Shown in pieces: positions 14,625-22,196 of a stretch of DNA of 30,153 nt. How positions within the stretch are numbered: the first letter of the stretch is position 1; each line of letters begins with the position of its first letter. Under the pieces are notes generated by a model. The model was not told where the DNA came from. It was given only the letters and a program-made list of their open reading frames with translations, and ran no database searches. This DNA is from MA-ANB-1 sp040878225 (GTDB lineage Bacteria > Actinomycetota > Acidimicrobiia > Spongiisociales > ZC4RG35), in contig JBBDMR010000047.1 in NCBI GenBank assembly GCA_040878225.1, forward strand, positions 1 to 30,153. The letters are read 5' to 3'. The position numbers were made by a program, and so were the translations under genes.

Positions 14625-14919
14625 CGGAAACGACATGAGCTCATTCGGATCGGCGATGAAAGACATGTTTCGACGGCTGGGTCTACCCGACCCGATGCTC
14701 GTCGGGAGGATCTGCGACGAGTGGGACGACTTCGCCGGACACCCATGGGTCGGGCGGTCGAAACCGGTAACGATCCAGGGGACCACCCTGGTCGTGGAGG
14801 CCAGCTCACCATCTCTCGTCGCCTTTTTGAAGTACGGCTCAGAGGACCTGTTGGAGAAGATGGGGGAGAGGTTCGGGCCCGGTGTGATCGACAAGGTCGA
14901 TGTCCGTCCCCCGCAGTGA
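14617..14919 (+). CDS. DciA-like DUF721 protein
   Basis: The 100-residue protein matches the DUF721/DciA pattern: a central WDDFAGHPWVGRSKPVTI stretch, then TLVVEASSPSLVAFLKY and a helical end. DciA-type proteins recruit or load the replicative helicase DnaB in bacteria lacking DnaC. The Mycobacterium counterpart lies at the same place between recF and gyrB (Rv0004). I choose the GTG at 14617, which overlaps recF by 8 bases and has a GGACGGAGGA site upstream; an earlier start would add 33 residues of recF-overlapping, non-conserved sequence. Confidence 0.85.
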   Translation: MADGNDMSSFGSAMKDMFRRLGLPDPMLVGRICDEWDDFAGHPWVGRSKPVTIQGTTLVVEASSPSLVAFLKYGSEDLLEKMGERFGPGVIDKVDVRPPQ

Positions 14920-14931
14920 AAAGGGCTTCCA

Positions 14932-14965
14932 TTGATTCGGTTTTGTCGGTACTTCTAAGTAGAAT
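14932..14965 (+). promoter_or_regulatory. Possible gyrBA promoter
   Basis: A good -10 element TAGAAT lies at 14960-14965, about 90 bases before gyrB. The only -35-like sequence, TTGATT at 14932-14937, is 22 bases away, too far for a normal promoter, so an activator or another sigma may be needed. A small CCGCC-TTAT-GGCGG hairpin follows at 14984-14997 in the leader. Confidence 0.35.
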
Positions 14966-15054
14966 GACACATGTGAAAGTATCCCGCCTTATGGCGGATT
15001 TCCAGCCAGGTCACCAATTCCATCCCGGAATCACAAGACAGCAACAGGAGGGTC

Positions 15055-16965
15055 GTGACGGCTACACGCGACAGTTATAAAGCGAAGGACATCAGCGTCC
15101 TCGAGGGCCTCGAAGCGGTCAAGCGACGCCCCGGCATGTACATCGGGTCTACCGGCCCGAGGGGTCTGCACCACCTGATCTGGGAGGTCGTCGACAACTC
15201 GGTCGATGAGGCAATGGCCGGTTACTGCGACCAGATCAACGTGACCTTGCTCGCCGACGGCGGTGTCGAGGTGTCGGACAACGGTCGCGGCATTCCCATC
15301 GACAAGATGGAAAAGTCGAAGCTCTCCGCACTGACGACAGTGCTGACGACACTCCACTCGGGGGGCAAGTTCGGTCAAGGTGCGTACACAGTGTCGGGAG
15401 GCCTCCATGGGGTGGGTATCTCGGTGGTCAACGCCCTCAGCAGGCGTCTCGAGGCTGAAGTCCGTTGGGACGGGAACGTTTACACCCAGCACTTCGAAGA
15501 CGGCGTCCCGGAGACGAAAGAGCCCAAGAAGGGTCAGCCGATCAAGAAGACCGGGACGACGATCCGCTTCTGGCCGGCAGAGGACACTTTCACCGAGACC
15601 GTCGAATTCGAATTCGAAGTTGTCGTCTCCAGGTTGCGGGAGACCGCCTTTCTCAACAAGGGCCTCCATATCTCACTTGTCGACGAGCGGGGCGAGACTC
15701 CGGTCGCCGAGGAGTTTCACTACAAGGGTGGCCTGGTCGACTTCGTCAAGCACCTCAACTCGAAGCGCGAGCCGATTCACCCCCACATAATCGACATCGT
15801 CGACATCAGTGACGATGCCGAAATCGAAGTCGCCCTGCAGTGGACGACCTCGTACACCGAGTCCGTGCTCTCCTTCGCCAACAACATCAACACCCATGAG
15901 GGTGGGACCCACGAAGAGGGTTTCCGCAAAGCTCTCACCAAGTCGATCAACGAGTTCGCCCGCGCCAAGGGCTTGCTCAAGGACAAAGACATCAACCTGA
16001 CCGGTGAGGACGTCCGCGAGGGTCTTACCGCCGTCGTCTCCGTGCGGGTCAAGGAGCCCCAGTTCGAGGGTCAGACCAAGACCAAGCTCGGCAACACCGA
16101 AATCCGCTCCTATGTGGAGAAGGCCCTGAACCGCAAGCTGCCCGAATGGCTGGAGCGGTATTCGCCCGAGGCGCGGCGGATCGTCGAGAAGTCGATCAAT
16201 GCCGCCAAGGCCCGGGAGGCGGCGCGCAAGGCAAGAGAGCTCACCAGACGCAAGTCCGGGCTCGAGTCGGGAGGGCTCCCCGACAAGCTTGCCGACTGCT
16301 CGAGTCGTGACCCCGGAGAATCCGAACTGTTCATTGTGGAGGGGAAATCGGCGGCGGGGCCGGCGAAGTCGGCCCGTGACTCCTCGATCCAGGCAATTCT
16401 CCCGATCAGGGGGAAAATCCTCAATGTCGAGAAGGCACGCCTGGCCAAGGCCCTGCAGAACGCCGAGGTTCAGGACATCATCACTGCGATGGGCACCGGC
16501 ATCGGTGATGAGTTCGATATCACCAAAGCCCGCTATCACAAGATCGTGGTCCTTACCGACGCCGACGTCGATGGGTCCCATATCCGGACACTGCTGCTCA
16601 CCCTGCTCTTCCGCCATATGCGCGGCCTGCTCGACGCCGGGTTCGTTTACGTCGCCCAGCCGCCCCTCTACCGGGTGAAAGTTGGCTCGAAGGTCTACTA
16701 CCTGAAGGACGAGCACCAGTTGGACGAGTTCAAGAAGACACACCCGAACGTCAAGCCGACGCGATTCAAGGGCCTCGGCGAGATGAACCCCTCCGAATTG
16801 TGGGACACCACCATGAACCCCGAGACGAGGACGCTGCTCCGTGTCGACATGGAAGATGCAGCCCGGGCCGAGGAGGTCTTCGTCACCTTGATGGGCGACG
16901 ACGTTGCCTCACGGAAGTCCTTCATCCAAAAAAACGCTGACGACGTCCGCTTCCTTGACATTTGA
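15055..16965 (+). CDS. gyrB: DNA gyrase subunit B with altered EGDSAGGS motif
   Basis: The 636-residue subunit has the GHKL ATPase domain (EVVDNSVDEA at 44-53, DNGRGIP at 75-81, GLHGVG at 116-121), transducer, and TOPRIM domain. TOPRIM acidic residues are kept: Glu429 and the DADVDG motif in TDADVDGSHIRTLLLT. However the near-invariant EGDSAGGS reads EGKSAAGP at 429-436, so the residue matching E. coli Asp426 is Lys431 and that matching Lys447 is Arg. The GTG start at 15055 follows a strong AGGAGG. It lies 9 bases before gyrA. With GyrA it forms the ATP-driven supercoiling enzyme. The length is short, like the non-proteobacterial form lacking the insert. Confidence 0.97.
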   Translation: MTATRDSYKAKDISVLEGLEAVKRRPGMYIGSTGPRGLHHLIWEVVDNSVDEAMAGYCDQINVTLLADGGVEVSDNGRGIPIDKMEKSKLSALTTVLTTLHSGGKFGQGAYTVSGGLHGVGISVVNALSRRLEAEVRWDGNVYTQHFEDGVPETKEPKKGQPIKKTGTTIRFWPAEDTFTETVEFEFEVVVSRLRETAFLNKGLHISLVDERGETPVAEEFHYKGGLVDFVKHLNSKREPIHPHIIDIVDISDDAEIEVALQWTTSYTESVLSFANNINTHEGGTHEEGFRKALTKSINEFARAKGLLKDKDINLTGEDVREGLTAVVSVRVKEPQFEGQTKTKLGNTEIRSYVEKALNRKLPEWLERYSPEARRIVEKSINAAKAREAARKARELTRRKSGLESGGLPDKLADCSSRDPGESELFIVEGKSAAGPAKSARDSSIQAILPIRGKILNVEKARLAKALQNAEVQDIITAMGTGIGDEFDITKARYHKIVVLTDADVDGSHIRTLLLTLLFRHMRGLLDAGFVYVAQPPLYRVKVGSKVYYLKDEHQLDEFKKTHPNVKPTRFKGLGEMNPSELWDTTMNPETRTLLRVDMEDAARAEEVFVTLMGDDVASRKSFIQKNADDVRFLDI

Positions 16966-16974
16966 GAGCCGCAC

Positions 16975-19416
16975 ATGACTGACGACACGACAACACCTAT
17001 TCACCACGGCGACTCCGAGGTCGAGATAACCGACGAGATGGAGCAGAGCTTCATCGACTACGCCATGTCGGTGATCGTCTCCAGGGCTCTCCCCGACGTC
17101 CGCGATGGGCTCAAGCCGGTGCAGCGACGCATCGTCTACTCGATGTTCGAGAACAACATCGGTCCCGGGTCGGCACACCGCAAATGTTCGAAAGTGGTCG
17201 GCGACGTCATGGGTAACTACCACCCCCACGGCGACCAGGCGATATACGACGCCCTGGTGCGCATGGGCCAGGACTTCTCGATGCGCCATCTCCTCATCGA
17301 CCCGCAGGGCAACTTCGGGACCATCGACGACCCGCCTGGCGCTGCCCGGTACACCGAGTGCCGGCTCACCAAGCTCTCCACCCACCTCCTCGAGGGCATC
17401 AAGGAGGACACGGTCGATTTCGTCGACAACTACTCGGGCGAGATGCAGCAGCCTGCGGTGCTTCCGGCCCGTTTCCCCAACCTCCTGGTCAACGGCTCCC
17501 AGGGGATTGCAGTGGGGATGGCGACGAATATCCCGCCGCACAACCTGAACGAGGTCATCGACGCCTGCCTCCACACCATCACCAACCCCGACGCCAGTGC
17601 CGAGGAGTTGATGCAGTTCATCAAAGGACCCGATTTCCCCACCAGCGGCTTTCTCGTCGGAGCAGCGGGGATCCGTGACGCGTTGACCACCGGCCGGGGC
17701 TCGGTGAAGATCCGGGCCGCCTGTGACATCCAGGAAGTCCGCAAAGGACGCACCGCAATCGTCGTCACCGAACTGCCATATCAGGTCTCCATCGAGCGGG
17801 TAATCGCCAAAGTCAAAGACCTGGTCGACGCCAAGAAGATCAACGGGATCGCCGAAGTGCGCAACGAGTCCTCCGACCGGGTGGGCACCCGCCTCGTCAT
17901 CGAGTTGAAGCAGAACGCTGTGCCTCAGGTAGTCCTCAACCAGCTCTACAAGGGAACACCTCTCCAGGACTCATTCGGCTACAACATGGTCTCTCTGGTG
18001 GATGGGGTCCCGAGGACATTGAACATCTCCGAGATGATCGGCTACTACCTCGATCACCAGATGGAGGTCATCGAGCGCCGGACCCAGTTCCGTCTCGACC
18101 AGGCCGAAGCCCGGGCGCACATCCTCGAAGGCCTCATCATCGCTGTCGACAACATCGACGAAGTGATCAGGATCATCCGCGGCTCACAGGACACAGCCGA
18201 AGCCCGCACCAATCTGATCGAGCGATTCCAGCTCTCCGAGATTCAGGCGAACTCGATCCTCGATATGCCGCTGCGGAGGCTCACCGCCCTCGAGGTCGAC
18301 AAACTCCGCACCGAGCTCGCCGAGTTGCACGAGACAATTGCGGAGTTGAAGGCGATCCTCGCCGACCCCAAGGTCCGTTGGAAGATAATCAGTGATGAGT
18401 TGACGGAGATCAAAGAGAATTTCGGCGAGCCGCGTCGGAGCAAGCTGATCCCCGATGAGGGTGACCTCAGTCTCGAAGATCTCATCGCAGACGACGAACT
18501 GATCGTCACGGTTTCAGAGGCGGGATACGTCAAGTCGGTCCCGGCGTCGACATACAAGACCCAGGGCAGGGGTGGCCGCGGGGTCAAGGCCGCCGAAGTC
18601 CAGGAAGAAGACGTCGTCCGCCACCTGGTGCACACCACGGCACACGCCTACCTGTTGTTCTTCTCGAACAAGGGGCTGGTGCACCGGATCAAAGCTCATT
18701 CGATTCCACGCCAGTCACGTACCGCCAAGGGAGTCATGGCGCAGTCTGTGCTTCCACTCGAGCCGGACGAGACGATCCAGGCGGTTATCGACACCCGGGA
18801 CTACGAGACCGGCCGATATCTGGTGATGGTCACCAAGAACGGGCAGGCGAAGAAGACCGAATTCCAGGAATACGACTCGAGGAATTCGACCCTCGTGGCG
18901 ATCAACCTCACCGAAGGTGATGAGCTCGTGTCGGTCCGCACCACCAACGGCCAGAACGATTTCCTGATCTTCACCCGTGACGGGCAGGGAATCAGATTCG
19001 CCGAGTCGGACTTGAGGCCGATGGGCCGGGCAACCCAGGGAGTGCGCGGGATCAAACTCCGTGACGGTGACGAGGTTGTAGGCGCGGTGTCCGACGTCGA
19101 CGGTGACGAGCTGCTGCTGCTGACCTCCGGTGGCTACGGAAAGCGCACTGCCATGGAGCAATTCCGTCAGCAGGGTCGCGGTGGCTTCGGGGTCAAGGCT
19201 TACAAGCTGACAAGGGCCCGGGGCGAATTGGTTGGAGCCCTTGCTGTCAGCAAGGACGACGAGGTCTTCTTGATCTCCTCGAAAGGCACCGGCATGCGCC
19301 AGACCGTCGGCAAGATCTCCCGCCAGAAGCGGGACTCCACCGGGGTCAAAGTGGTCGATCTTTCAGCTGGCTCGAAGCTCACTGCGTTTGTGATCGTCCA
19401 TCCGGAAGACGAATGA
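16975..19416 (+). CDS. gyrA: DNA gyrase subunit A
   Basis: The 813-residue subunit has the winged-helix and tower regions (ALPDVRDGLKPVQRRIVYSM), the catalytic Tyr126 in AARYTEC, a coiled-coil region and a six-bladed C-terminal DNA-wrapping domain. The GyrA box reads QGRGGRG near residues 530-536, marking a gyrase rather than topoisomerase IV. In the quinolone-resistance segment HPHGDQAIYD the position of E. coli Ser83 is Gln88, and Asp87 is kept as Asp92. There is no long acidic C-terminal tail. The ATG at 16975 is 9 bases after gyrB, in one operon. Confidence 0.97.
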   Translation: MTDDTTTPIHHGDSEVEITDEMEQSFIDYAMSVIVSRALPDVRDGLKPVQRRIVYSMFENNIGPGSAHRKCSKVVGDVMGNYHPHGDQAIYDALVRMGQDFSMRHLLIDPQGNFGTIDDPPGAARYTECRLTKLSTHLLEGIKEDTVDFVDNYSGEMQQPAVLPARFPNLLVNGSQGIAVGMATNIPPHNLNEVIDACLHTITNPDASAEELMQFIKGPDFPTSGFLVGAAGIRDALTTGRGSVKIRAACDIQEVRKGRTAIVVTELPYQVSIERVIAKVKDLVDAKKINGIAEVRNESSDRVGTRLVIELKQNAVPQVVLNQLYKGTPLQDSFGYNMVSLVDGVPRTLNISEMIGYYLDHQMEVIERRTQFRLDQAEARAHILEGLIIAVDNIDEVIRIIRGSQDTAEARTNLIERFQLSEIQANSILDMPLRRLTALEVDKLRTELAELHETIAELKAILADPKVRWKIISDELTEIKENFGEPRRSKLIPDEGDLSLEDLIADDELIVTVSEAGYVKSVPASTYKTQGRGGRGVKAAEVQEEDVVRHLVHTTAHAYLLFFSNKGLVHRIKAHSIPRQSRTAKGVMAQSVLPLEPDETIQAVIDTRDYETGRYLVMVTKNGQAKKTEFQEYDSRNSTLVAINLTEGDELVSVRTTNGQNDFLIFTRDGQGIRFAESDLRPMGRATQGVRGIKLRDGDEVVGAVSDVDGDELLLLTSGGYGKRTAMEQFRQQGRGGFGVKAYKLTRARGELVGALAVSKDDEVFLISSKGTGMRQTVGKISRQKRDSTGVKVVDLSAGSKLTAFVIVHPEDE

Positions 19417-19431
19417 GGAAGTCGAGAAACG

Positions 19432-19459
19432 TTGGGATACCCGAGATCTCCCGTAGACT
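19432..19459 (+). promoter_or_regulatory. Possible promoter upstream of the DUF3566 gene
   Basis: TTGGGA (19432-19437) and TAGACT (19454-19459) are spaced by 16 bases, just after gyrA. The same TAGACT hexamer precedes the small gene at 20064. The support is motif-level only. Confidence 0.35.
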
Positions 19460-19480
19460 TCGCTAGAACCAGGAGCGCCT

Positions 19481-19972
19481 ATGGCCACCGTTCGTCGCGT
19501 TAGACGCATTATCCGAAAAATCGACCCGTGGACTTCGTTGAAGGTCTCCGCGCTGGTGTGGGCCGTCCTCGCCGTTGCCCTGGTTCTCGGCACGGTGATC
19601 TTCTGGTCGGTCCTCGACCGCGCCGGGATTCCGGCAGGAATCACCGAGTTCATGGTCGAGATAACTCTCATCGAGGAAGGCTCCGAGCCGTTTGCAAACG
19701 TCGAGCAATTCTTCAGGGCCTTGGTGTTCGGTGCAATCGTCTGGTGGGTGGCGATGACCGGGTCGACAGTCCTCGGCGCCGTCATCTACAACCTGGTTTC
19801 CGATGTCGTGGGAGGTCTCGAGATCGTCGTTCTCGAGGAGACCTACAACCCGACTGCCCCGGCGCTTCCGGCACCGGTACTCCACCCGCCGGCTGACTAC
19901 CGAAACGGCGTATCCGACGATATGGCCGACCTCCCCACCCAGGAACACCAGACCGTCGACACCGGCGGCTGA
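19481..19972 (+). CDS. DUF3566 transmembrane protein
   Basis: The 163-residue protein has a basic N-terminus (MATVRRVRRIIRKIDPWTSL), a long membrane helix at about 22-45, an extracytoplasmic segment of about 40 residues and a second hydrophobic helix at about 80-105, with a Pro-rich acidic tail. DUF3566 proteins lie immediately downstream of gyrA throughout Actinobacteria (Rv0007 in M. tuberculosis); the IDPWTSLK motif is typical. The role is not established, with links to the cell envelope or division suggested by context only. The ATG has an AGGAG site 6 bases upstream. Confidence 0.85.
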   Translation: MATVRRVRRIIRKIDPWTSLKVSALVWAVLAVALVLGTVIFWSVLDRAGIPAGITEFMVEITLIEEGSEPFANVEQFFRALVFGAIVWWVAMTGSTVLGAVIYNLVSDVVGGLEIVVLEETYNPTAPALPAPVLHPPADYRNGVSDDMADLPTQEHQTVDTGG

Positions 19973-20063
19973 CACCCCCCTCTCTCGGGTCTGCAAACCG
20001 ACCCTCTCTGCACGATCGTCTGCGGATACGGGTTGAATCGGGTACGGACATAGACTGACCAAC

Positions 20064-20189
20064 GTGAGCCGGTTTTCACCCCTCGTCATCCTCGGTGCCG
20101 CCGCTGCGGTGGTCATCGCCCTATTCCGTCGTGCAGGTGACGATGTCCCCGCCCCGGAACCGGAGTGGCGACCGGTCGATCCCGAATGA
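20064..20189 (+). CDS. 41-residue single-helix membrane peptide
   Basis: The GTG at 20064 opens a 41-residue frame: a short start (MSRFSPLV), one hydrophobic helix (ILGAAAAVVIALF), an RRAGDD stop-transfer and an acidic Pro/Trp tail ending EWRPVDPE. It overlaps the next gene by 4 bases as ATGA, so both probably belong to one transcript. Actinobacteria often carry such small membrane proteins with a W-x-P-x-D type tail near this place, but I cannot name a family. A TAGACT hexamer 5 bases before the start suggests a leaderless transcript. No classical ribosome site is present. Confidence 0.6.
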   Translation: MSRFSPLVILGAAAAVVIALFRRAGDDVPAPEPEWRPVDPE

Positions 20190-20821
20190 AGGTCGGGGTT
20201 CTTATCGGCGGTGGCGATCACCCGGTGCGTGCCGCGCACTCTCTTGCTGCTGACCCGCTGACCGAGATGGTCGTTGTGGTAGGCCCTGCGAAGTCACGTA
20301 GCTTCAAGATCGTCGACGATCCGTCGGGCCTCGACGTCCTCGTCGGCTCGGGCCCCGATGCGCCCAAACAGGCGCGCGGTTTCGGCTTACCCCTCATCTG
20401 GGATGGAAACGATCGTGTCGAGGGTGTGAGGGTGTGGGGCGCTTCGGTGTCCGGCCTCGCCGCAGCGATGGCAACCCGGGAGCGAAGGGTGGAGGTGGCC
20501 GCCGCGGCACATCCGGATCACCCGCCGGGGGCGGGTAGTTCGCTCCGGTTCGCCCGACCGGTAGGCGCCACTCAGGTGGACAGCGTCGCGCACGGCCCGC
20601 ACCAGGTCCACGTCGGAAAGTCATACAACGATTACGCCGCTTGTCTGGTGATGGCCAGGAAGCGCCGCCTCACGATCGTCGATAGAGCAGCTTTTCTCTC
20701 CGGGATTGCCCTGGCCGCAGGACTGGCTGTTTTCGCCGAATCGCCCCGGGCGGTGTGGGACGACGCCCTGTCGTATCTCGAGACCGCAACCGGTATGGGT
20801 CTCGTCATGGCGGAGGCCTGA
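20186..20821 (+). CDS. Hypothetical protein with Rossmann-like N-terminus
   Basis: The 211-residue protein begins MKVGVLIGGGDHPV and alternates strands and helices (EMVVVVGPAKS; GASVSGLAAAMA), which could be a degenerate nucleotide-binding Rossmann fold of the saccharopine or oxidoreductase type. The middle includes a His-rich patch (HPDHPPGAG; HGPHQVHVG), and the C-terminal third is helical with a hydrophobic stretch FLSGIALAAGLAVFA. I do not recognise the family and assign no function. The ATG at 20186 overlaps the preceding small gene (ATGA), a better choice than the GTG at 20165 inside it. The frame is well supported by its codon pattern. Confidence 0.7.
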   Translation: MKVGVLIGGGDHPVRAAHSLAADPLTEMVVVVGPAKSRSFKIVDDPSGLDVLVGSGPDAPKQARGFGLPLIWDGNDRVEGVRVWGASVSGLAAAMATRERRVEVAAAAHPDHPPGAGSSLRFARPVGATQVDSVAHGPHQVHVGKSYNDYAACLVMARKRRLTIVDRAAFLSGIALAAGLAVFAESPRAVWDDALSYLETATGMGLVMAEA

Positions 20822-20843
20822 TCACAAAAGAAGCGGCGCAGGG

Positions 20844-20852
20844 TACGATTCG
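20844..20852 (+). promoter_or_regulatory. -10-like motif TACGATTCG before the lipoprotein pair
   Basis: TACGAT ends 9 bases before the GTG at 20859, so transcription would start almost at the start codon. The identical 9-mer TACGATTCG recurs at 23894-23902 before the zinc peptidase gene. Confidence 0.35.
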
Positions 20853-20858
20853 AGAGTC

Positions 20859-22196
20859 GTGATCGTTACACGAAAGCGCCTGTGGGGGTGGGCCCTCTTC
20901 TTGTCTCTGTTCATCGCCGCCTGCCAGACCCCGGGGACCTCCGGTGAAGACACCGCGCCTTCCGAATCGACTCCGTCAACAGCAACCACCTCCCCGTCCA
21001 GTGCAGAGTGCGCTCCTGCCGGTGAGGGGACCCCATGGACCGCCGAGGCGTCGGCCGAGGCCACTATCGTCCAGGAGCCTTCGGGAAACACGCCCGGTGT
21101 CGCCCTCGCCATGTACCCGCGGCCCGACTACGAGGGAAAACCCTGGTCACATTGGGGTCAAGGCCTGGTCAGCTCCGATGGGAGGTTCTTCAGCGCCATC
21201 GGCGATCACCATGGCGCAGACGGCAACTCCTTCATCTACGAATACGACCCGACGACCATGACCCTGACCCGCGTCGTCGACGTGCTCGCCACGGTGGGGC
21301 ACGAGCCGGGCGCTTGGGGGTACGGGAAGATACACGCCCAGATGGCTGCCGGGCCATGTGATCAGATCTATGTGGCCACCTACTGGGGGAACCGGCGGGG
21401 GCTGACGTTCACAAATGGTTATGAAGGCGACCTGTTGCTCCGCCTGGACCCGTCCTCGCGGGCAACCGAGGAGGTAGGGGTGATCCTGCCGGAGCATGGC
21501 GTCGCCTCGATGGCGGCGTCACCTGACGGCTCGCTCATCTATGCCGAGGCTGCCGACCCGTTCGGCCAGAAGGCCGGTTCCTTCATTGTCCTCGACCCGG
21601 CTACCGGGGACGTGGTCTTCTCCGATGACGACGAGGCCCACGGTGGCTACAGGAGCATCGCCGTAGCGACTGACGGCAGCGCCTACATCACCTGGAATGA
21701 CTCGGGACTCGCCCGCTACGACCCCGAGACCAACTCTCTGGAAGCAACCGGGATTTCGATGCCGGGCGACATTCTGCGCGCCGTGACAGGACCGGACGCG
21801 GACGGCCGAATCTATGCAGTTTCCCGCGACCCCGCGGTTTTCTTCGTTATCGAGCCGGATGGGGAGATCACCGAACTCGGACCCGCCTACGGTTACACCG
21901 CATCGATGGCCCTGGCCCCCGACGGCGAGCACTTCTATTACATACCGGGCGCACACGGCAGCGCCTGGGAGAGCGGGACGCCCCTGATCGCCGTCAACAC
22001 CACCACCGGTGAGTCCACGGTCGTCGTCGAGTTGAATCCTCTGGTCGAGAGCCACTTCGGCCTCCGGGCCGGCGGAAGCTACAGCGTTGCAGTCAGTGAA
22101 GACGGTTCCACCGTATTCGTCGCGTTGAACGCAGGAGATCCGGCCACCCGGGATTCGTTCGGCGAGGTGGTGCTCGCCGTCGTGACCCTTCCGTGA
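20859..22196 (+). CDS. Secreted lipoprotein, predicted beta-propeller
   Basis: The 445-residue protein starts with a lipoprotein signal (basic MIVTRKR, hydrophobic core, lipobox IAAC near residue 21) and a Ser/Thr/Pro-rich linker. The rest shows repeated strands ending in patterns such as DGSLIYAEAA, DGSAYITWND, DGRIYAVSRD, DGEHFYYIPG and DGSTVFVALN, typical of a propeller of the SMP-30, YVTN or PQQ-like kind. No catalytic motif can be named. The chosen GTG at 20859 begins the signal peptide; upstream in-frame sequence overlaps the preceding gene. Its stop overlaps the start of the next lipoprotein as GTGA, so the two are co-translated and probably act together outside the membrane. Confidence 0.78.
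   Translation: MIVTRKRLWGWALFLSLFIAACQTPGTSGEDTAPSESTPSTATTSPSSAECAPAGEGTPWTAEASAEATIVQEPSGNTPGVALAMYPRPDYEGKPWSHWGQGLVSSDGRFFSAIGDHHGADGNSFIYEYDPTTMTLTRVVDVLATVGHEPGAWGYGKIHAQMAAGPCDQIYVATYWGNRRGLTFTNGYEGDLLLRLDPSSRATEEVGVILPEHGVASMAASPDGSLIYAEAADPFGQKAGSFIVLDPATGDVVFSDDDEAHGGYRSIAVATDGSAYITWNDSGLARYDPETNSLEATGISMPGDILRAVTGPDADGRIYAVSRDPAVFFVIEPDGEITELGPAYGYTASMALAPDGEHFYYIPGAHGSAWESGTPLIAVNTTTGESTVVVELNPLVESHFGLRAGGSYSVAVSEDGSTVFVALNAGDPATRDSFGEVVLAVVTLP

Noticed and set aside
14961..14976. Possible parS near gyrB (ACACATGTGAAAG)
   Set aside because: The core is CATGTG rather than CACGTG and the left half does not match.
15673..16743. 356-codon antisense frame opposite gyrB
   Set aside because: gyrB is unambiguous on the other strand; the antisense translation is Leu/Gly/Asp-biased with no recognisable domain.
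19973..20063. tRNA genes after gyrA, as found in mycobacteria
   Set aside because: No GTTCGA T-loop with a matching acceptor stem could be found between gyrA and the next genes.
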